This document shows positions 1 through 10,888 of a DNA stretch of 64,000 nucleotides, in pieces. The notes under the pieces are model-generated. The model saw only the letters and a program-made list of their open reading frames with translations, was not told the DNA's origin and searched no databases. The translations under genes and the position numbers were made by a program. The DNA lies in assembly GCF_022376445.1 (NCBI RefSeq), contig NW_025955023.1, positions 124,001-188,000 on the forward strand. Reading direction: 5' to 3'. The first letter of the stretch is position 1; the number at the start of each line of letters is the position of its first letter. The DNA is from Fomitopsis serialis (taxonomy: Eukaryota; Basidiomycota; Agaricomycetes; Polyporales; Fomitopsidaceae).

Positions 1-1521
1 GCCATCAGGCACATCAAGTATGCGTGAGTAGCTCGATACACTTTCTATGGTCGAACAGTTCCTGACGATGGTTCGCGATAGGTACGATGCCGGTATTCAA
101 AGCTTTGATACCGCAAACGTAATTGCGGACCCCATTCTCGTGGCTATAGTCGCTCATATGCCCGTTCCTAGGTGTACTCGAACGGTCTTTCCGAGGTCAT
201 TCTTGGCAATGCTATCAAGAAGTTGAACCTTCCCCGCGAGGAGATCGTCGTCATGACTAAGGCAAGTCGCTGGGATAAGTAGCTATGTACGCATATCGAA
301 TTGATGGCACTCGTGAATAGGTCTTTAACCCGGTGTTGCCCCGTTACGAGGCCAAGTTCGGTGGCGCGGGAAAATCTTCTGACGAGTTCAGGCTTGTGAA
401 CCAGAGCGGGCTTAGTCGCAAGGTATACACACCAGATTCATGCTTCTTCGTGCTGCCCTCACTCATATGGATTGTGCAGCATATCTTCGATTCGATCAAG
501 GCCAGCCTGAAGCGTTTGCAGCTCGACTATGTCGATCTGTTCCAGTGTGCGTCGACAGTTCCCGCGCATATTGTTGCTTCATGACGAACTCATAATTGCA
601 GGCCATCGTTTCGACTACAACACACCAATCGAAGAGACGGTAGGCTTCACATTTGTGTATGGTGTGCTTGATTCACACTGCTCTCTAGATGCAAGCGCTG
701 CACGACGTTGTCAAAGCGGGCTACGCGCGCTACATCGGCATGAGCTCGTGCTATGCATACCAGTGTACGTGCCTTTGCTCTCGGTATCTCGAACTTTGCA
801 CCTGACTGGCACTCTCCAGTCCATGCCATGCAGAGTAAGTCGATCCATCGCGAGCACCTGCGCTACCGTATTGACCGGTTCACCAGACTACGCCATCAAC
901 AACAACCTCACGCCCTTCATCTCAATGCAGAACCAGTACAGCCTGATCTATCGCGAGGAGGAGCGAGAAATGTTCCCGACACTCAAGGTATCGTAGTAGT
1001 CGGCCCCTTTCTTCGTTTCAGGCAGCCGAGCGGTCATTTGTAGCTCTTCGGTGTGGGGTCCATCCCGTGGTCCCCGCTCGCCCGTGGTCTTCTCACTCGC
1101 CCGCTGACGGAAAAGTCGAAGCGTGGCGACACAGACTGGTTCCTGCCGCAGTACAAGGCCTCGGGCACACCTGACATCGTGACGCGGTGCGTTGCTATCC
1201 ATTGACGAGCCTGCGTAAGAGCGATCTCTGATTTGCATGCAGCGTCGAGGAGATCGCGAAGAAAAAGGGCGTCAGTATGGCACAAATCGCGATGGCGTGG
1301 TGCATGTCCAAGCCGGGCGTCACGGCCCCCATCGTGGGTACAACGAGCCTTGACAAGCTCAAGGACATCCTCGGTGAGCAATCCCGTTCCATTCTTCTGC
1401 ACTACTTCTTTGCTAAAGCATCGATGGGTCGATAGGTGCACTCGATGTGCAGTTGACGGAGGAAGACATCAAGTATCTTGAGGAGCCGTATACGCCACAG
1501 GCGATCATTGGGCAGTTGTGA
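1..1521 (+). CDS. Aldo-keto reductase, 5' end outside window
   Basis: NAD(P)H-dependent aldo-keto reductase of the fungal pyridoxal/versiconal-reductase-like group, probably cytosolic; the substrate cannot be told. The start lies upstream of the window. About ten short exons join in frame. They give, in order, the DAGIQSFDTAN segment (Asp of the catalytic tetrad), VYSNGLSEVILG (Tyr), the EEIVVMTK strand (Lys), LQLDYVDLFQCHRFD (His), GYARYIGMSSCYAYQ, PFISMQNQYSLIYREEE and the cofactor-binding PWSPLARGLLTRP, then a C-terminal VGTTSLDKLKDIL. The stop at 1519-1521 follows QAIIGQL. One intron (262-320) begins GC rather than GT. A decayed copy lies about 3 kb downstream. Family assignment is firm; exact exon edges are inferred. 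Confidence 0.88.
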
Positions 1522-2191
1522 GCAGGCTCTGAGAAGACATGAATGAATCGGAAGATCATGCAATCGCATGTTATGTAGTGTGTATTGTCAGATGGAAATA
1601 CGAAACTTTGGTCATGAATGAGTCTGTCCGTCTTCCGTAACGATGATATACACACAGCGCTTGAGGTCGTAGATATAGCAATCGTCCAGTACTCAGATTT
1701 TCAGAGTGTGGATGTCTAGGCGGAATTTCTCGGAGGTGAGCCGATGTCAATATGTTATTGAAGGAGTGGGATGAGTGTACAACACTACTTAGGTCAGACT
1801 CGTCTTCCGAAGGTTCGTGTGTGATTGTTGGAAACTCGCGCGATTTGTCTCGCGCGCCGGGTTCTCAGCGGTTGCGAGAGTGTCTGTAATGAAGCGAAGC
1901 TAGTTGGATGGGGATCGCACGAGATGCGGATCAATCCCCAGGCGAAAGTGCGGGACGCGCTTGTTCGGGGACGCGAAGGCGCGCGTAACGCGGGGACATT
2001 GGAGCACGTGGGCGCGTCGTGGCGGGGAGGCGTGTTGAGTTTCCGAGTTTGTGTTGTGGGCGCACCCCTCCGTCTCTTCACCCCATCACTCTGTACACTA
2101 TTTCAGCTTCCCCAGCCTCCTTTCCCCGCCTCCACCGCGCTGGCCATCCTCCGTCACGACCTCCGCAACGTTCGCCTCTTTCTGCCTCGAC

Positions 2192-3404
2192 ATGTACCAC
2201 CCGCTCCCCTGCCCCGCCTCCACTCGCGCAAGCACCCTCGCGTCGACCCTTGCGCCGCCACTGCCAACAATGCCCGCGCCGCTGACCGGAGCTCCTCGCC
2301 CACTCGACGTGGCCCGCCCCGCTTCCTCGTCCCGCCGGCTGCACGACCACCAAGGCACCACCGACGCTGTCCGTCTCCAACACCAACGTCTCGCGCTCAG
2401 GGGCCTCTCCCGTCGCGTTCCCCAGCAACGTCCCAGAGCCACCCCCACACAGCATTATTCCCTTTCCTTCGGCTCCCATAGACTTCCCTGTGCGCCGTGC
2501 TGACAAGGAAGACGGCTTTGACACTTGCCCTGAGCCCGAGTATCGGGACGGTGACGAACAGAATGTGCCAATCGGGGACAAAGCGGAGATCCGTCGTGAC
2601 ATTGATTGGCGACGTGTTCGTCGCAGGTGCACGCAGTCCTGCATCGCTGCCTCGTATGTTGCTGCCGAACCCTCGTCTGATGCATCGAAGGAGGCTCCCC
2701 GTCGTCCTTTGGTGGGCGTTGCGGCCAACAACCATCACGACCCGGACACGCCAAAGACGAAAGCGGACTTGAACGTCTCCCCTACTCGCGCGCGACGCCA
2801 TAGTGTTTCCGCCGGTTGTGGGCCCTTCCGTCCAACCCCTCGACGTGCCCGCAAGGTCAGGAAGCCAGCGGCGGACATGCAGTTCATTGCAGTAGTGCAT
2901 AGGAGCATTGCCTGGCATGCACGCGGTGCGCGCGAGTTGAGAGGCTTGGGCGAGTCCAGTGCGTGCATCGAGCAGGATGTAGAACTCGCGACGCGACTGT
3001 GGAGGGTCCTGGCGGATAGAGGGTGTCGGCCTACTCCCCTCAAGGCAACTGCAGTACCCTCGCCCCCTGTTGCGAACGATATCGTACGCTCCTCCCAGAG
3101 CATACGATCTATGGACGACTCAACGACAGACGAACTCGCGGATGCGCAGCCTATCTCACCGGTCCCTAAGATTCCTGATCAACTAGGGCCGTCCTCCGCA
3201 CCCAGCGTCATGACCATGCCACAGCTTGTCGCGTCCATGACACTGCGCTTCCGGGATCGTACGTCGACGCGGTCTCGTTCGATGGTTGGGCTTGGGAGCA
3301 ATAGCGAGGATGCGTCCGCGAACAAACCGCTGCGACCGCGGTCTGCTTTGGGCCACGTGGTTTTCTCGAGTGGCGAGGGCGAGGAGGTCGTGGTTTCGGA
3401 CTGA
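2192..3404 (+). CDS. Hypothetical disordered protein (Ser/Pro/Arg-rich)
   Basis: I do not recognise this protein. The frame ending at 3404 is open from 2286 and reads as low-complexity, Ser/Pro/Arg-rich sequence with a more structured middle (a QFIAVVHRSIAWHARGARE stretch) and an acidic C-terminus (SSGEGEEVVVSD). The most attractive ATG (2192, MYHPLPCPAST) is in a different frame, so either an unseen intron or a 1-base indel lies between about 2280 and 2400; the first ATG in the final frame is 2490. A long pyrimidine-rich stretch (about 2067-2240) precedes and overlaps the start, as is common in basidiomycete promoters. It is probably a real gene because the frame stays open for over 1 kb, but the start and N-terminus are uncertain. 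Confidence 0.45.
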
Positions 3405-4390
3405 ACCTCACAGCGCACGCTCGATCATCTCACACTCTTCACGCTTGTCTGGGATCCTCTCCTGCTTTGGCCAAGTCTTATTTTAACCATCACGAGCACG
3501 CCGTGCGTGCGTATGCCAGCATGCCCATTTACGACCGAACCATTGCATGGTTCTTTATGTTTCACGATCACGGACTTACTCAGGATATCTCAAAATCCAC
3601 ATTCATTCCGCCATCTCATCCATCTGCGACCTTTCCCATGACTGCATCAATCTCCTCCCATATCTCTCGCATCATATATCTCCACAACTGCATCCTCCAT
3701 CCATCCGTTGCTGCACTCCTATTAGCCAGTCCCTGTAGCATACATATGGTCGCCGTCTCTCGTCATCTGTATATACTGCAGGAATGTCTATCCCTTCACG
3801 CCTAGCTGAGATCGTTCGAGTGAGCAGTACCAGTACTGGTCAACGCGCTGACGTTCGACGCGTTCCATCGCATACATGTTTAGCGTGTTTCGTCACGTGG
3901 GCGCGAAGCCGCACGAGCGCCTCAAGGATGCCCGCACGGCGCACTGGAGTCGTGCGACCTGAGGCCTGAGTACTGAGTACTGAGTACTGAGTTGCATGAA
4001 TACCTTCTGTTTAACAGTTTCGCAACTAATTCGACGCAAACGAAACGCGTGAAGCATCGGGACACTAGCTTCCTCTGTGATACCAAATGGTGTGTGGCTT
4101 TGACAAAAGCACAATATTCCGAATTCCTTTTGGTGTTTCGAGGTCGTCTTCCCTCACAAGTTGAATCTGCCAATGAAGCGGTCACGGCTTTCCAGCGGGA
4201 CGTCCTGCGGTGTCAGACCCCGCCATGGGGTGCCTCTTAGATCTACAGGCTTCATGTCTGCGATGAAGCTATCCACCGTCTCTACTCCTGACTGCAACCG
4301 CCAAGAGCTTGAACGAATGTCTCTTGCTAAGAAGGGAATGACTTACGGTTCGTCCATGCCTCTTCTTTCCTTGAAAGTGGTATACTCAGT
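3405..4390. other. Non-coding interval between hypothetical gene and AKR remnant
   Basis: I see no convincing exon here. The stretch at about 3480-3780 is rich in C, T and A with short ORFs in every frame. A short tandem repeat sits at 3967-3992. Confidence 0.5.
3967..3992. repeat. Short tandem repeat, 7-bp unit TGAGTAC x3.7
   Basis: Three perfect copies of TGAGTAC followed by TGAGT, in the non-coding interval upstream of the decayed aldo-keto reductase. Confidence 0.9.
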
Positions 4391-4399
4391 AGGCCTTGT

Positions 4400-5757
4400 T
4401 CTGAAGTCGGCCTCAAGTATCGAAGATCATCCTGGAATGCATGCCATACGGGCACATGGGGTGGAACTTTGGGGTCGTCAACGAGCACATCAAGTTCGCG
4501 TACGTCGCGTATAGCCAGATGGACGCTCCGCGACCGACTTGAAGTATCGCCGCCATGTAGTTATGACCATGGCCTACAGACGTTCGACACTGGAAACGTG
4601 AGTGCAGTTAGGTGTATTAATGGCGCATACTCACAGCATATCAAGAAGAGCCTCGAGCGACTGCAACTTCGCCACATTGATCTTCTTCAGTGTAAGTTTG
4701 GTGGTCGATATGCATTGCATCTGCGACCGCTTCTGAATTGTTCTCTGTAGGCCTTTGACACACCGATCAAGGAGATGCTAAGGCATTATTCTCAGATGCG
4801 AGAGACGTAAGCTTACCCGGCTCATGCAAGCTCTTCTTGATGAGCCGGGCTATGCATACCAGTGTGCGTCTTGCCAGTGTGTATTCGGTGACCGAAGTAC
4901 AGTTGTCACAGAACTTATCATCAGTGCATGCGATGCAGATTAAGTCTCTGACCACTGTTGCGTGGAGACGACGCTCAGCCTCCATAGTAACGGATTATGC
5001 CATCCAGAATAAGTTGGCACCTTTCATCACGATGCAGGGTCATCACTGCCTCGGCACCGCGAGGAAAGTGCGAGATGTTACCTACGGTCAATGTAAGATG
5101 TGCATTTTTTTGAGCGAGTGTCCTGTCTGATTGCGATATAGATGTTGGGTGTTGGTGTTCTGCCATGGTCGCCCCTGGCACGAGGAATCCTCACTCGTCC
5201 CTTGTCAGCGCAGAGTAAGCGAGGGAAACACGATGGGTCAGTCTGCCTGACGCGATTGCTGTTTCTCTGTCATTCATGCGAATTGTATTCTACAGCTGGT
5301 CAGGGCCTTACAAGACGTTCTCCGGGACCGCCGAAATCATCAAACGGTACTTGTGTCAATCCGCGATCGCACGAGCATCTGACCGACCTATCGCCGTGTG
5401 CAGAGTGAAGGAACTTGCAGAGCAGAACTGTGCAAGCATGGCTCTTACATGGAGTCTATCGAAGGACGGCCAGTGTCTGCCTCCGTGAGACACCATGGTG
5501 GTTTATTCAGCATTGATCCTCGATTCAGGCGTCACTGCGCCCGTTGTTGGCTCAATAAGTCTGGGAAACCTGGAAGTATCATCGGTGAGTCCCATTTGTC
5601 CGAGTGGGAACGGATTGAGACACCGTCGAGGCTGATTTATATTATCTTCTGATAGCGCTGACGAGACTGCACGGTCACAGGCGCTGTCGACGTCGAGCCA
5701 ACGCCGAAGGAAGTTGCATACCTCGAGCCAGTGGCCGCATCGGGGCCGCCGGGCTGA
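4400..5757 (+). pseudogene. Decayed second aldo-keto reductase copy
   Basis: A diverged paralogue of the gene at 1-1521. Recognisable pieces in order are VSKIILECMPYGHMGWNFG (about 4405-4470), LQTFDTGN (about 4580), HIKKSLERLQLRHIDLLQC, FDTPIKEML, YAIQNKLAPFITMQ, GVGVLPWSPLARGILTRP, a VTAPVVGSISLGNL segment and a terminal VDVEPTPKEVAYLEP ending in a stop at 5755-5757. The exons that in the intact copy encode the catalytic Tyr strand, the Lys strand and the following linker are missing: FDTGN joins almost directly to HIKKSLERL. Stops and frame changes interrupt several other pieces. Loss of the catalytic Tyr and Lys region makes activity very unlikely. I read it as an old tandem duplicate that has decayed. 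Confidence 0.8.
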
Positions 5758-6137
5758 AGAACCTCGCCACTGTGTTACTGGGATTGTTCCGGATCATCTG
5801 CACATCACGAAGTGACAATCAGGCTGTGTACTACTCCTTAGTACTACAGTAGTAGTGCCACCCACGATGGGGTTATCTGCCGCCTCTCCGCAGGTGCATG
5901 TCCGACTCGCTACGGCGAATCCGGGCAGTAGGAATCTGGTGTGGGTTGATTGTTCGTAGAATGTACAGTCTAAGCGAGCAAGATGCAACCAAACATCCCT
6001 AGAACATACTACAGTCCGTTCAATACTGAACGAACCACAAGGCCTGCGAGTACTAGTACAGTATACTAGTATTAGCTGATTGTTATGGAAGGTGGTTCAT
6101 GTTGGCGCCACAATGCCTCCGACTGTGCGCCGCCTTA

Positions 6138-6373
6138 CCGCTGTTTCCAAAACAATAGGCCCCACATCAAAAAACCGCGCTCAGGCGGAGTGTGTCGGTC
6201 TCCCTGTTCCCATCAAGATTGGACCATAACCGGCACGTCGAGGGCGAGCCAGACTACGGCGGGTGGCTGAGGTCGACCGGCAGAAGGTGCGGAATCACCT
6301 CGAAGGCAAGATCCGACGCTTTCCGCCCGTGTACGCATTTTTTATGAGGGGCCTATCGTTTTGGAAACAGCTG
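6138..6373. mobile_element. MITE with about 38-bp terminal inverted repeats, TA-flanked
   Basis: The two ends are near-perfect inverted copies: left CCGCTGTTTCCAAAAC then A/G and ATAGGCCCC, running into an A-rich tail; right is the reverse complement with a handful of mismatches over about 38 bp. Both ends abut a TA dinucleotide (6136-6137 and 6374-6375), the target duplication of Tc1/mariner/pogo-type transposases. The 236-bp body has no ORF, so this is a non-autonomous element. Confidence 0.8.
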
Positions 6374-6390
6374 TAAATTGTACTTCAGCC

Positions 6391-6420
6391 CACGAACGGC
6401 CACGACACGAACGGCCACGA
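6391..6420. repeat. Two perfect 15-bp direct repeats
   Basis: CACGAACGGCCACGA occurs twice back to back just downstream of the MITE. Confidence 0.85.
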
Positions 6421-7574
6421 ACGTCGCAAGCTCTCCGTTTATTCAATCCGTCACCAACTGGCAGTCAATCCGCGTCAAAGAGTTGACCTGACCCGGGGCG
6501 AGGGACCGCACCGCACAGGGGTGAGCCATGCATTCTATCTACCACGAGACCGCATGACTGTGCATTACACCTAGATAAAGCAACAGGCCTCACGACACGA
6601 CCATTCGGTCACCCTTGAATGTGAGAGACCATACGTCGCTGTGCCGCCGGTGCATCTGTCAGACACAGAAGCTCAATATAGCCGCGATCCTGATCGACGC
6701 AGTTCAGGCCGAGATGCCTCTATAGGACTGGTTTGCCCATCTTGCCACCAGGTGGTGACGGGATGCCGTCCTCCGTGAGTCATAATGAATACAGCATTGC
6801 TGACAAGGACTTGGACTCAGTTGTGAAGACCTGAAGATCATCCCACAGTCACAGATGTAGGCCGTGCCGTGGAACTTCTGGGTTGTCCATACCGCGTGGT
6901 CTATGCACACCAGACTGTCCGAGGCACCCTGGCAGCCTTGCGCTGCACTCGGTGATTTTGTTCATTGCGATACATGTGGTGCGTACGACCATCAGAATGC
7001 TCTACATCTGCCAGCTCGGCTTCACCGTGACTGCAACAATCAGCGAAGTGATTCTGCAGCTTTACTGTCGCAGTCCGACGATCTGAGCTTTTAGTCGGGA
7101 GGTTTCGATTCTCCGACCCCTCCGCGCCGAGGACACCTGGTGGTTCTGGATCTCACTTTCAATCCCGGCGGATGTATACCGTCTTCGTTCTAGCCGGCTT
7201 ATCTTGCGGCACTTATCTAGTGCTCCGTGCTTCTGGCTTCTCTAGAGAGGAAGTCGTATGGCTGACGCGCGTGCTGACGACTGGTCACACTTGCATTTTC
7301 GGGCCCAAGACCGCAGACTTTCACGGGTTGGACACAAGGCCACTCTGATTTCGCGCGGCGCTGTCATGATGGCTTGTCATCGTATTGCTGTCCGCGCTGC
7401 GCCTCGAGTGGACCTGCCATACAACCCATATAATCGCCCACGCTCTCCAGAGATGGCATATTCCGTCCGATTGCGGCAAGTCAATCTTGTAGTATCGGTC
7501 TCCGTTGCTGCAGTGCTTCTCTGTATGCAGAACGCTTACCACGCGCTATCTATCTTGGCGATGGAGCCGCGCCC

Positions 7575-7580
7575 TATAAA
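7575..7580 (+). promoter_or_regulatory. TATA box of sedolisin gene
   Basis: TATAAA lies 79 bp before the predicted ATG (7659) and is followed by a C/T-rich stretch, a normal layout for a highly expressed fungal gene. Confidence 0.6.
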
Positions 7581-7658
7581 GCGTTCTCTCGCCACTTTGT
7601 CCCTTCATCCTGCAGGGCGTCCCCCACCTCGACGACCGCGGAGAGCTGATCCACCACG

Positions 7659-9681
7659 ATGATTGCAACTGGCCTTATCCTCACCTCGCTCTTCACACTT
7701 GGCCTGAGCAAGCCCGTGGCGCGCACTCTCCGCCTGCACGAGGCCCGGTCGACTGTCCCGACGGGATTCTCGCAGGTTGGCTCTGCCGACGCTGATACCG
7801 TGCTCAACTTGCGCCTTGGCCTTGTGAGCAGCAGCGCCGACAAGCTTGTCGAGACCCTTTACGATGTAAGCACGCCGTCGAGCGCGAACTACGGCCAGCA
7901 TCTGTCTAGATCTGAGGTCAGGATTGCACATCATATAGTTTGTTAACATGCGTGCTGACCTATGAGCCGATGACAGGCGGCAGCCCTCCTCGCGCCGTCG
8001 TTCGAGACGCTCCAGGCCGTGAATGCATGGTTGGATGAGAACGACATCACTGCAAGCACCATTTCACCTGGTGGTGACTGGCTTTCCATCTCCATCCCTG
8101 TCAGCCAGGCGAATGAGATGCTTGACGCCGATTTCTCTGTCTTCACTCACGAGGCGACGGGTGCCCAGAGCGTCCGCACGCTCCAGTATTCCATCCCCAC
8201 CGATCTGGTCGGCCATCTTCAGCTCGTCCACCCGACGACGACGTTCACGCAGCCCACCTCGCCCAGGTTTCCTCTCAACGCGAAGCTGTACTCGGGCTCC
8301 AAGGAGCAGAAGCGTCAGTCCGCTTGCGGAAGCGACGTTGACCCAGCGTGTCTTCAAGAGCTTTATGGCATCCCGACGACCGCGGCCACCAACCCTGACC
8401 CTATCGTGGTCACTGGGTATGATAATCAATATCCCGACCCTAGCGACATGAGCGTGGGTTTCTTGATTTTCCCTCCATCTTCCTCTCACTGATAGGCTGA
8501 TGGATCGAACCATAGAACTTCTTGTCCAAATACCGCACGGATATCAACTCTTCGACTACCTGGACTATAGTGGAACTCGACGGTGGTTCGTACGACCCTA
8601 CTAACCCCGGAGACGAAGCAGTAAGATCTGGAGTTCGCAAGTCATGCACGAAACTCACCGCATTTGCCAGGACCTCGATGTGCAGTACACGGTCGGCCTC
8701 GCTACGGGCGTCCCGGTGTACTTCATCTCTGTCGGCGAAAGCACTAGTGACGGCGTCTTCGGCTTCTTGGACACGGCGAACTACGTTTTGTCCAATCTCA
8801 GCGATGCTTACGTGATGACGACCTCCTATGGCTCGAATGAGAACGAGATCTCCGCAGACGTGTTCAGGTGAGTACGCATTCTGGGATATAAGCACTTACT
8901 GACGAGACTGTGGCCCTCCGCAGCAAGCTCTGCGATGCTTATGCGTCTCTCGGCACAGCGGGTATCTCTGTGCTGTTCGCGTCCGGAGATGGTGGTGTCT
9001 CGGGCTCCCAGAGCTCATCTTGCACCGATTTTGTCCCTACGTTCCCGTCTGGCTGCCCTTAGTAAGCATTGTTCCTCAAAGTCGAGTCACTCTCGTGATG
9101 CTGACGCCGATCTACTCGCTAGCGTGACTTCCGTAGGTGCGACGACGGGCACCAGTCCCGAGACAGCCGCCGACTTCTCCTCCGGCGGTTTCTCCAACGT
9201 ATATCCAACGCCCTCCTTCCAGTCCTCTGACGTTTCCGCATTCATCTCCGGTTTGGGGACCACTTACAGCGGACTGTACAATGCCTCTGGTCGTGGATTC
9301 CCTGATGTCTCCACTCAGGGCGAGAACTTCCTCATCGGGTACGACGGGGACATCTACACCGTCGACGGGACGAGCTGCTCTAGCCCGACCTTCGCAAGCG
9401 TCGTCGCGCTCCTCAACGACGAGCTGCTGAGCGCAGGCAAGAGCCGGCTCGGGTGGCTGAACCCTTGGCTATACGAGAACGCGGATGCGTTCAATGATGT
9501 TACGAGTGGTGACAACCCGGGATGCAGCACCAACGGCTTCACTGCCACGACTGGCTGGGACCCGGTGCGTTCGGTCTGGGACTTTGATTGTATCTAGGTA
9601 CCTACTGACCATGCTGTCACACAGGTGACCGGGCTCGGTACGCCGAACTACAGTGCGCTGAAGACTGCTGCTGGCCTGTGA
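7659..9681 (+). CDS. Secreted S53 sedolisin (tripeptidyl-peptidase-like)
   Basis: Acid serine-carboxyl peptidase of family S53, secreted to digest proteins at low pH. Seven exons (7659-7916, 7977-8453, 8516-8620, 8671-8867, 8924-9061, 9123-9564, 9625-9681) join to 557 codons. Residues 1-20 form a signal peptide; a pro-S53 domain spans about 30-190 and a linker ends near QKRQSACGSDVDP. Catalytic residues are all present: Glu279 and Asp283 in DEADLDVQY (this motif is created by the 8620/8671 splice), the oxyanion Asp368 in FASGDGGVSG and Ser476 in DGTSCSSPTFAS. The calcium-site signature GWDPVTGLGTPNY is at the C-terminus, split by the last intron. Length and order are typical of fungal sedolisins. 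I infer an intact, secreted enzyme. Confidence 0.95.
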
Positions 9682-10888
9682 AGGGACTAAGGTTCTCTGA
9701 TTTACGGTATAACGAACGAACGGCACGAACGATGGTTTGGACATTTCTCGGTTACAGTCGCTGTGGACAAGGAATGTCATGTTGTATGATTGGCTGTTTC
9801 GCCAACGAGTGCTTGTACGCTATCAGCTTGATCCAGGTCCTGAGCTGTCGAAGACGCTTGGTCACAGGATCGCTATTCTCGCATACTCACCGGCGGTAAC
9901 GGTATTGCGGTGTCTTCGTTGGTCTTCCGTAGGTGGCGTGTTCTGTCAGTATTTTCAGCAATGTTCTGATAGGTGGCAGGAGCTGTCCTCTGGGGATCTC
10001 GTACTCGCGGCTACTTACGCTGGGAAGAGGTAGGAAGACGACGATCAGACAGGAGGCGGTGAGTTGTGTGCGACTTCCACGGCAGCCTACTGCCGTAAGT
10101 ACTTCTGCATGTGACAACGCCGAAACGCGTGCCTTCGACGCGCTGTACCGTGCCCCTGTGAGTTGAGGGCCCTGCGGCCTTGGCTGAGTGGGTTCAGCGA
10201 GGACTCCGAGCGAGCTTAGGCTGCTTGAGGCTTGCCTGGCTGGGACAGGCACGCGCTCGTGACTTGCCCATTAAGGTACTGCCCGCATCCGTCTGAATGC
10301 GGGGCGACTAGCACCGCCCGCACATCTCACTGGAAGCGTTGACGCGGCAATATGGAAATGGATGTCTTCCTGTGTCGTCCCATCACGGTCGCGCAGCGAC
10401 AGCGGACGCCTAACCCCAGAAGACCCAGACGTTGCAGCGACAGAAAAATTGTGAATACGTAAATCAATCACTGTCGACGTGAGCGCACGCACCAGAAGTC
10501 GGGGTAAACGCTGCAGCGACATGAATACTTGCGAGTGTGCAAACGGTGGCGCAGCGCCCTTGCGCGCGAGACCACGGGAACAAAGCCAAAGATGGTCTAG
10601 ATGCGGGAGGAGTGCGGGGTGCGGGGGTGCGGAAGTGCAGGATGATGATCCCGCATCAAACCCGCCATTTAGGGGTGTCTCGTTTGAGTTTCGACCCCTG
10701 CCTGAGATCGCTATCTCGGGTGTCGCTTGGAACGGCCTACATATGATGTTGCGATGAGCTTCTACACAACTTAATATAAGCCCACCCCAGTCACTACGTG
10801 TTCTCTCCCTTCGCCCAACCCGTCGTCCGTGTATGTGCATGTAATCCGTACTGTACATACGCTGTCTTGTACGAAGACGCTCCACGAG
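9682..10888. other. Intergenic region, no gene seen
   Basis: Only short ORFs with no recognisable domain. Two loosely similar GCAGCGACA-containing segments lie at about 10430-10530. A TATA-like AATATAAG (10773-10780) precedes the next gene by about 110 bp. Confidence 0.5.
10773..10780 (+). promoter_or_regulatory. Putative TATA element of DUF6534 gene
   Basis: AATATAAG followed by a C/T-rich stretch, about 110 bp upstream of the ATG at 10889. Confidence 0.4.

Larger units (their letters stand above)
5758..7574. other. Non-coding interval with MITE and short repeats
   Basis: No exon can be supported across this 1.8 kb. It contains a TA-flanked inverted-repeat element (6138-6373) and a 15-bp tandem duplication (6391-6420). 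The final part is the promoter of the sedolisin gene. Confidence 0.5.

Noticed and set aside
7085..7120. GGAGGTTTCGATTCTCC resembling a tRNA T arm
   Set aside because: The hairpin is present, but no A box, anticodon arm or acceptor partner lies upstream.
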